Shown in pieces: positions 60,118-64,000 of a stretch of DNA of 64,000 bases. Below the pieces are notes generated by a model. The model was not told the origin of the DNA. It ran no database searches and worked only from the letters and a program-made list of their open reading frames with translations. The position numbers and the translations under genes are program-made. The number at the start of each line of letters is the position of its first letter. Position 1 is the stretch's first letter. Source of the DNA: Paraburkholderia phenoliruptrix (GTDB taxonomy: Bacteria; Pseudomonadota; Gammaproteobacteria; Burkholderiales; Burkholderiaceae). The stretch is taken from positions 35,127 to 99,126 of the forward strand of contig NZ_JAEUAV010000028.1 of NCBI RefSeq assembly GCF_019511605.1. The letters run 5' to 3'.

Positions 60118-61221
60118 ATGCAACTGGTCAAGACCGAACGCGATAACCTCCTCAGGCCGCTGCAAACCGTGAGCGGCATTGTCGAACGCCGCCATACGTT
60201 GCCGATCCTCGCCAATTTGCTGATTACCAAGAACGGCCCCGACGTGTCGTTCCTGTCAACCGACCTGGAGTTGCAGATCACCACGCGCGCCGATTTCGGC
60301 GTGGGCGGCGAAACTGTGGCGACCACGGTGGCAGCGAGAAAGCTCCTCGACATTCTGCGCGCCATGCCTGACGGCCAGGTCACGCTCACGCTGAACGACA
60401 AGCGTTTGACGGTGCAATCCGGCAAGAGCCGCTTTGCGCTGCAAACGCTCGCCGCGGACGAATTCCCGACGGTCGCGCAAGCTAAAGACTACGGCGCGAG
60501 CCTCGTGGTTCCCCAAAAGACGTTCCGTCAGTTGCTCGGCATGGTCCATTTTTCGATGGCCCAGCAGGACATTCGCTACTACCTGAACGGCATGCTGCTG
60601 GTGGTGGACGGCGACCAGTTGATGGCAGTGGCAACCGACGGCCACCGCCTCGCGTTTTCGTCGATGAAGATCGAAGGCTCGTTCGCGCGCCAGGAAGTGA
60701 TCATTCCGCGCAAGACGATTCTCGAGCTGCAGCGCCTGCTCGAAGACATCGACGACACGCTGAAGATCGACATCGCGCAAACGCAGGTGAAGTTCACTTT
60801 CGGCCAGGTGGAGCTCGTGTCCAAGCTGGTGGAAGGCAAGTTCCCCGACTTCCAGCGCGTGATTCCGAAGTCGCACAAGAATCAGTTCGTGATTGGCCGT
60901 GAAGAACTGCAGCGTTCGCTGCAACGCGCGGCAATTTTGACGTCGGACAAGTTCAAGGGCGTGCGCTGCATTATCGAGCCGGGCCAGTTGAAGATCATGT
61001 CGACCAACGCCGACCAGGAAGAGGCGCAGGAAGAACTGGAAATTGCTTACGACGGCGACAGCGTCGATATCGGGTTCAACGTCACGTATCTGCTCGACGT
61101 GCTTGCGAACCTGAAGGTCGACATGCTGCAAGTGAGCCTCGGCGACGCCAGTTCCAGTGCGCTGATCACGATTCCCGAGAACGACGAATTCAAATACGTG
61201 GTGATGCCGATGCGCATCTGA
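60118..61221 (+). CDS. dnaN: DNA polymerase III beta sliding clamp
   Basis: Ring-shaped processivity clamp of 367 residues with three repeated clamp domains. It begins MQLVKTERDNLLRPLQTVSGIVERRHTLPILAN and ends in the hydrophobic-groove tail YVVMPMRI. AAGGA precedes the ATG; the reading from 60016 is an extension. It lies 225 nt after dnaA. That gap has short AT-rich stretches that may hold a dnaN promoter but no clear DnaA box. Confidence 0.97.
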   Translation: MQLVKTERDNLLRPLQTVSGIVERRHTLPILANLLITKNGPDVSFLSTDLELQITTRADFGVGGETVATTVAARKLLDILRAMPDGQVTLTLNDKRLTVQSGKSRFALQTLAADEFPTVAQAKDYGASLVVPQKTFRQLLGMVHFSMAQQDIRYYLNGMLLVVDGDQLMAVATDGHRLAFSSMKIEGSFARQEVIIPRKTILELQRLLEDIDDTLKIDIAQTQVKFTFGQVELVSKLVEGKFPDFQRVIPKSHKNQFVIGREELQRSLQRAAILTSDKFKGVRCIIEPGQLKIMSTNADQEEAQEELEIAYDGDSVDIGFNVTYLLDVLANLKVDMLQVSLGDASSSALITIPENDEFKYVVMPMRI

Positions 61222-61242
61222 CGCGTCCAACACCAGCAACAC

Positions 61243-61275
61243 ACCAAGGGGCGCAGCGCCCCTTTGGCGTTTTTA
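61243..61275 (+). terminator. Weak terminator or attenuator between dnaN and gyrB
   Basis: AAGGGGCGC pairs with GCGCCCCTT, followed by TTGG and a T5 run. The loop is very tight and the T tract is displaced, so it probably attenuates rather than fully stops transcription into gyrB. Confidence 0.5.
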
Positions 61276-61334
61276 TGGCGTTTTGAAAAGTCCCGAGCAG
61301 CAACCCAGCAGTAATGCAGAACCGGAAAAAATCC

Positions 61335-63806
61335 ATGACTGAAACGAACAATACGCAACCCGACAACAGCTACGGCGCCTCGTCCATTCAGATCCTCGAA
61401 GGTCTGGAGGCGGTGCGCAAGCGGCCGGGGATGTACATCGGGGATACATCGGATGGCACCGGTTTGCACCACCTCGTGTTCGAAGTGCTCGACAACTCGA
61501 TTGACGAAGCGCTGGCCGGGTATTGCAACGACATCCAGGTGATCATCCACGCGGACAACTCCATCTCGATCACCGACAACGGCCGCGGCGTGCCGACCGG
61601 CCTGAAGATGGACGACAAGCACGAACCCAAGCGCAGCGCCGCCGAAATCGTCATGACCGAGCTGCATGCCGGCGGCAAGTTCGACCAGAACAGCTACAAG
61701 GTGTCGGGCGGCCTGCACGGCGTGGGCGTGTCGTGCGTGAACGCGCTTTCCGCGTGGCTGCGCCTGACCGTGCGCCGCGACGGCAAGAAGCACTTCATGG
61801 AATTTCACCGTGGCGTGCCGCAGAACCGCGTGCTCGAAGAGATCGACGGCGTGATGACCTCGCCGATGCAGGTCATTGGCGACACCGAAAACCGCGGCAC
61901 CGAAGTGCACTTCATGGCCGACGAGACGATTTTCGGCAACGTCGAATATCACTATGACATTCTGGCCAAGCGCATTCGCGAACTGTCGTTCCTCAATAAC
62001 GGCGTGCGCATTCGCTTGCTCGATCAGCGCTCCGGCAAGGAAGAAGATTTCGCGTTTGTCGGCGGCGTGAAGGGTTTTGTCGAGTACATCAACAAGACCA
62101 AGAGCGTGCTGCATCCCACCATTTTCCACATTACCGGCGAGAAAGACGGCGTGGGTGTGGAAGTGGCCATGCAGTGGAACGACAGCTACAACGAAAACGT
62201 GCTGTGCTTCACGAACAACATTCCGCAGCGCGACGGCGGCACGCACCTTACCGGCTTGCGCGCCGCGATGACGCGCGTGCTGAACAAGTACATTGCCGAT
62301 CACGAAGTCGCGAAAAAGGCGAAAGTCGAGACGTCCGGCGACGACATGCGTGAAGGGCTTTCGTGCGTGCTGTCGGTGAAGGTGCCTGAGCCCAAGTTCA
62401 GCTCGCAGACGAAGGACAAGCTGGTGTCCTCGGAAGTGCGCGCGCCGGTGGAAGAAGTGGTGGCAAAGGCGCTCGAGGAATTCCTGCTCGAAACGCCGAA
62501 CGACGCGAAAATCATTTGCAGCAAGATTGTCGACGCGGCTCGCGCGCGCGACGCGGCCCGCAAGGCGCGTGAAATGACGCGACGCAAGGGCGTGCTGGAC
62601 GGCGTCGGTTTGCCCGGCAAGCTCGCGGATTGCCAGGAGAAGGATCCGGCGAAGTCCGAGATTTATATCGTCGAGGGCGACTCCGCAGGCGGCTCGGCGA
62701 AGCAGGGCCGCGACCGCAAATTCCAGGCGATCTTGCCGCTGCGCGGCAAGGTGCTGAACGTCGAAAAGGCGCGTTACGACAAGCTGCTGTCTTCGGAACA
62801 GATCGTGACGCTGATCACCGCGCTTGGCTGCGGCATCGGCAAGGACGACTACAACCTCGAGAAGCTGCGTTATCACCGCATCATCATCATGACCGATGCT
62901 GACGTGGACGGCGCGCACATCCGCACGCTGCTGCTCACGTTCTTCTACCGTCAGATGCCGGAGATGATCGAGCGCGGCTATATCTACATTGCGCAGCCGC
63001 CGCTGTTCAAGATCAAGGCGGGCAAAGACGAGCGGTACCTGAAGGATGAGACCGAGGTCAACGCTCATATTCTGAAGCTGGCATTGCAGGGTTCGGAATT
63101 GCTGCCTTCGGAAAACGGCACCGCGATTACCGGCGAAGCGTTGGGCGAGTTGGCGCGCGCGTATCTGCTGGCGCAGGCGGTGGTGGATCGCTTGAGCCGC
63201 CTGTACGACGCCGGCGCGCTGGAGGCGGTGATGGACGGCGTGGCGATCGACCTTTCGAGTGAGGCGGCGGCCGAGGCATCGGCGAAAGCTCTGGAAGCGA
63301 AGCTGCGTGACGATGCTTTGAAGCCTGAGGTTACGGTGACTCAAATGTACGACCCGGTGCGCGAATTGCGCTCGCTGAAGGTTGCGCGCACGCATCACGG
63401 GAATCAGAAAATCTCCGTGTTCGACGAAGAGTTTCAGTTGACTGCCGATTATCAGCAATTGGTGAATACGGCGAATACCTTCAAGGGCTTGATTGGCAGC
63501 GGCGCAGTGATCAAGCGCGGCGAACGCAGCATGGCGGTTAGCGACTTCAAGTCTGCAATGAAGTGGCTGTTGGCCGATGCCGAGCGGAACGTTTCCAAGC
63601 AGCGCTATAAGGGCTTGGGCGAAATGAACCCCGAGCAGCTTTGGGAGACGACGATGGACCCGGCTGTGCGTCGATTGCTCCGCGTGCAGATTGAAGATGC
63701 GATTGCAGCGGATGGGATCTTTACGACACTGATGGGGGATGATGTTGAGCCGCGACGGGCGTTTATTGAGTCTAATGCGTTGCGGGCGGGGAATATTGAT
63801 GTTTGA
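61335..63806 (+). CDS. gyrB: DNA gyrase subunit B
   Basis: ATPase subunit of DNA gyrase, 823 residues, which with GyrA introduces negative supercoils. The GHKL ATPase has VLDNSIDEALAGY, ITDNGRGVPTG and GGLHGVGVSCVNALS. The TOPRIM domain has VEGDSAGGSAKQGRDR and the metal motif DADVDGAHIRTLLL. The beta-proteobacterial C-terminal insert and tail end FIESNALRAGNIDV. It is the third gene after dnaA and dnaN. An IS element begins about 35 bp after its stop. Confidence 0.97.
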   Translation: MTETNNTQPDNSYGASSIQILEGLEAVRKRPGMYIGDTSDGTGLHHLVFEVLDNSIDEALAGYCNDIQVIIHADNSISITDNGRGVPTGLKMDDKHEPKRSAAEIVMTELHAGGKFDQNSYKVSGGLHGVGVSCVNALSAWLRLTVRRDGKKHFMEFHRGVPQNRVLEEIDGVMTSPMQVIGDTENRGTEVHFMADETIFGNVEYHYDILAKRIRELSFLNNGVRIRLLDQRSGKEEDFAFVGGVKGFVEYINKTKSVLHPTIFHITGEKDGVGVEVAMQWNDSYNENVLCFTNNIPQRDGGTHLTGLRAAMTRVLNKYIADHEVAKKAKVETSGDDMREGLSCVLSVKVPEPKFSSQTKDKLVSSEVRAPVEEVVAKALEEFLLETPNDAKIICSKIVDAARARDAARKAREMTRRKGVLDGVGLPGKLADCQEKDPAKSEIYIVEGDSAGGSAKQGRDRKFQAILPLRGKVLNVEKARYDKLLSSEQIVTLITALGCGIGKDDYNLEKLRYHRIIIMTDADVDGAHIRTLLLTFFYRQMPEMIERGYIYIAQPPLFKIKAGKDERYLKDETEVNAHILKLALQGSELLPSENGTAITGEALGELARAYLLAQAVVDRLSRLYDAGALEAVMDGVAIDLSSEAAAEASAKALEAKLRDDALKPEVTVTQMYDPVRELRSLKVARTHHGNQKISVFDEEFQLTADYQQLVNTANTFKGLIGSGAVIKRGERSMAVSDFKSAMKWLLADAERNVSKQRYKGLGEMNPEQLWETTMDPAVRRLLRVQIEDAIAADGIFTTLMGDDVEPRRAFIESNALRAGNIDV

Positions 63807-63840
63807 GGGGAGGTAGCTGCACGCAAAACCCCGTCAGCAG

Positions 63841-64000
63841 GGAGTGTCTGAATTTTTGTGTGCAAGGCGTCTTAACATTTCGGGCGTGGTGGGCGATCAA
63901 TTTCATTCTAGCTGTCGGGTCGTGTGAAGCGATCCTCGTAGAGGATCGCGAACTGCCGCATCGCAGCCTTCCAGTCGTGGGCAGCGCGGCTCCAGTCGCT
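63841..64000 (-). mobile_element. End of an IS256-family insertion sequence (runs off window)
   Basis: The element's right end appears to begin at about 63841 with GGAGTGTCTGAATTTTTGTG, resembling IS256-type terminal inverted repeats. The transposase C-terminus lies inside. The other end and the 8-9 bp target duplication cannot be checked because the window stops. Confidence 0.7.
63908..64000 (-). CDS. IS256-family transposase, C-terminal fragment (cut by window)
   Basis: Only the last 30 codons are inside the window, too short for usual reading-frame cut-offs. The translation ends ...AHDWKAAMRQFAILYEDRF and then TRPDS, matching the typical DW(K/R)xA...QFAI...(D/E)RF ending of mutator-type (IS256) transposases. 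The stop TAG is at 63910-63908. It converges on gyrB. Confidence 0.75.
   Translation of the reverse strand, partial: SDWSRAAHDWKAAMRQFAILYEDRFTRPDS

Noticed and set aside
61047..63458. 803-codon open frame antisense to gyrB
   Set aside because: It mirrors gyrB codon positions; high GC makes the opposite frames stop-free. The translation is Arg/His/Val-rich with no domain.

Overview
The window is GC-rich, densely coded DNA from a beta-proteobacterium of the Burkholderia sensu lato group, most likely a Paraburkholderia. The evidence is the gene order rpmH-rnpA-yidD-yidC-mnmE on one strand and dnaA-dnaN-gyrB on the other, a gsp type II secretion cluster with gspC inverted between gspF and gspG, and the protein sequences themselves. 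It looks like the replication-origin neighbourhood of the main chromosome.

Layout. 0-4.8 kb: the end of a TctE-like histidine kinase, a SET-domain methyltransferase, an Old Yellow Enzyme, a class I glutamine amidotransferase and a MarR regulator. 4.8-8.64 kb: two non-coding stretches flank ybdK and a CPA2 antiporter. Both carry DnaA boxes and share an inverted 44-bp module, and are the best oriC candidate here. 8.64-13.5 kb: mnmC, HU, a COG0523 metallochaperone GTPase and a small lytic transglycosylase. 13.98-25.96 kb: gspDEF, gspC (antisense), gspGHIJKLMN. 26.1-31.5 kb: NodT-type outer-membrane lipoprotein, a small membrane protein, MarR regulator, EmrB-type pump (no emrA) and a small lipoprotein. 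31.7-35.8 kb: gshA and an ada-alkA alkylation-repair operon with an Ada box. 35.9 kb: a candidate small RNA with two anti-Shine-Dalgarno repeats. 36.1-45.6 kb: VOC protein, YaeQ, a LysR regulator divergent from an aldehyde dehydrogenase that lacks its catalytic cysteine, araFGH and L-arabonate dehydratase. 45.8-51.3 kb: small secreted and membrane proteins, a HIT protein and an orphan pyruvate dehydrogenase E1. 51.4-64 kb: a degenerate integrase beside the 3' end of mnmE, an XRE regulator, yidC-yidD-rnpA-rpmH, dnaA-dnaN-gyrB, and the end of an IS256-type element just after gyrB.

Functionally, the window combines replication and translation housekeeping, a nearly complete type II secretion machine (the prepilin peptidase must be elsewhere), L-arabinose uptake with part of the non-phosphorylating oxidative pathway, multidrug efflux, and redox and alkylation defence. 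The most interesting items are the possible bipartite origin about 50 kb from dnaA, the anti-SD small RNA with 9-bp complementarity to the araF ribosome-binding site, the cysteine-less aldehyde dehydrogenase, and the decayed integrase at an SGI1-like mnmE attachment site. Statements about other genomes come from memory and were not searched.
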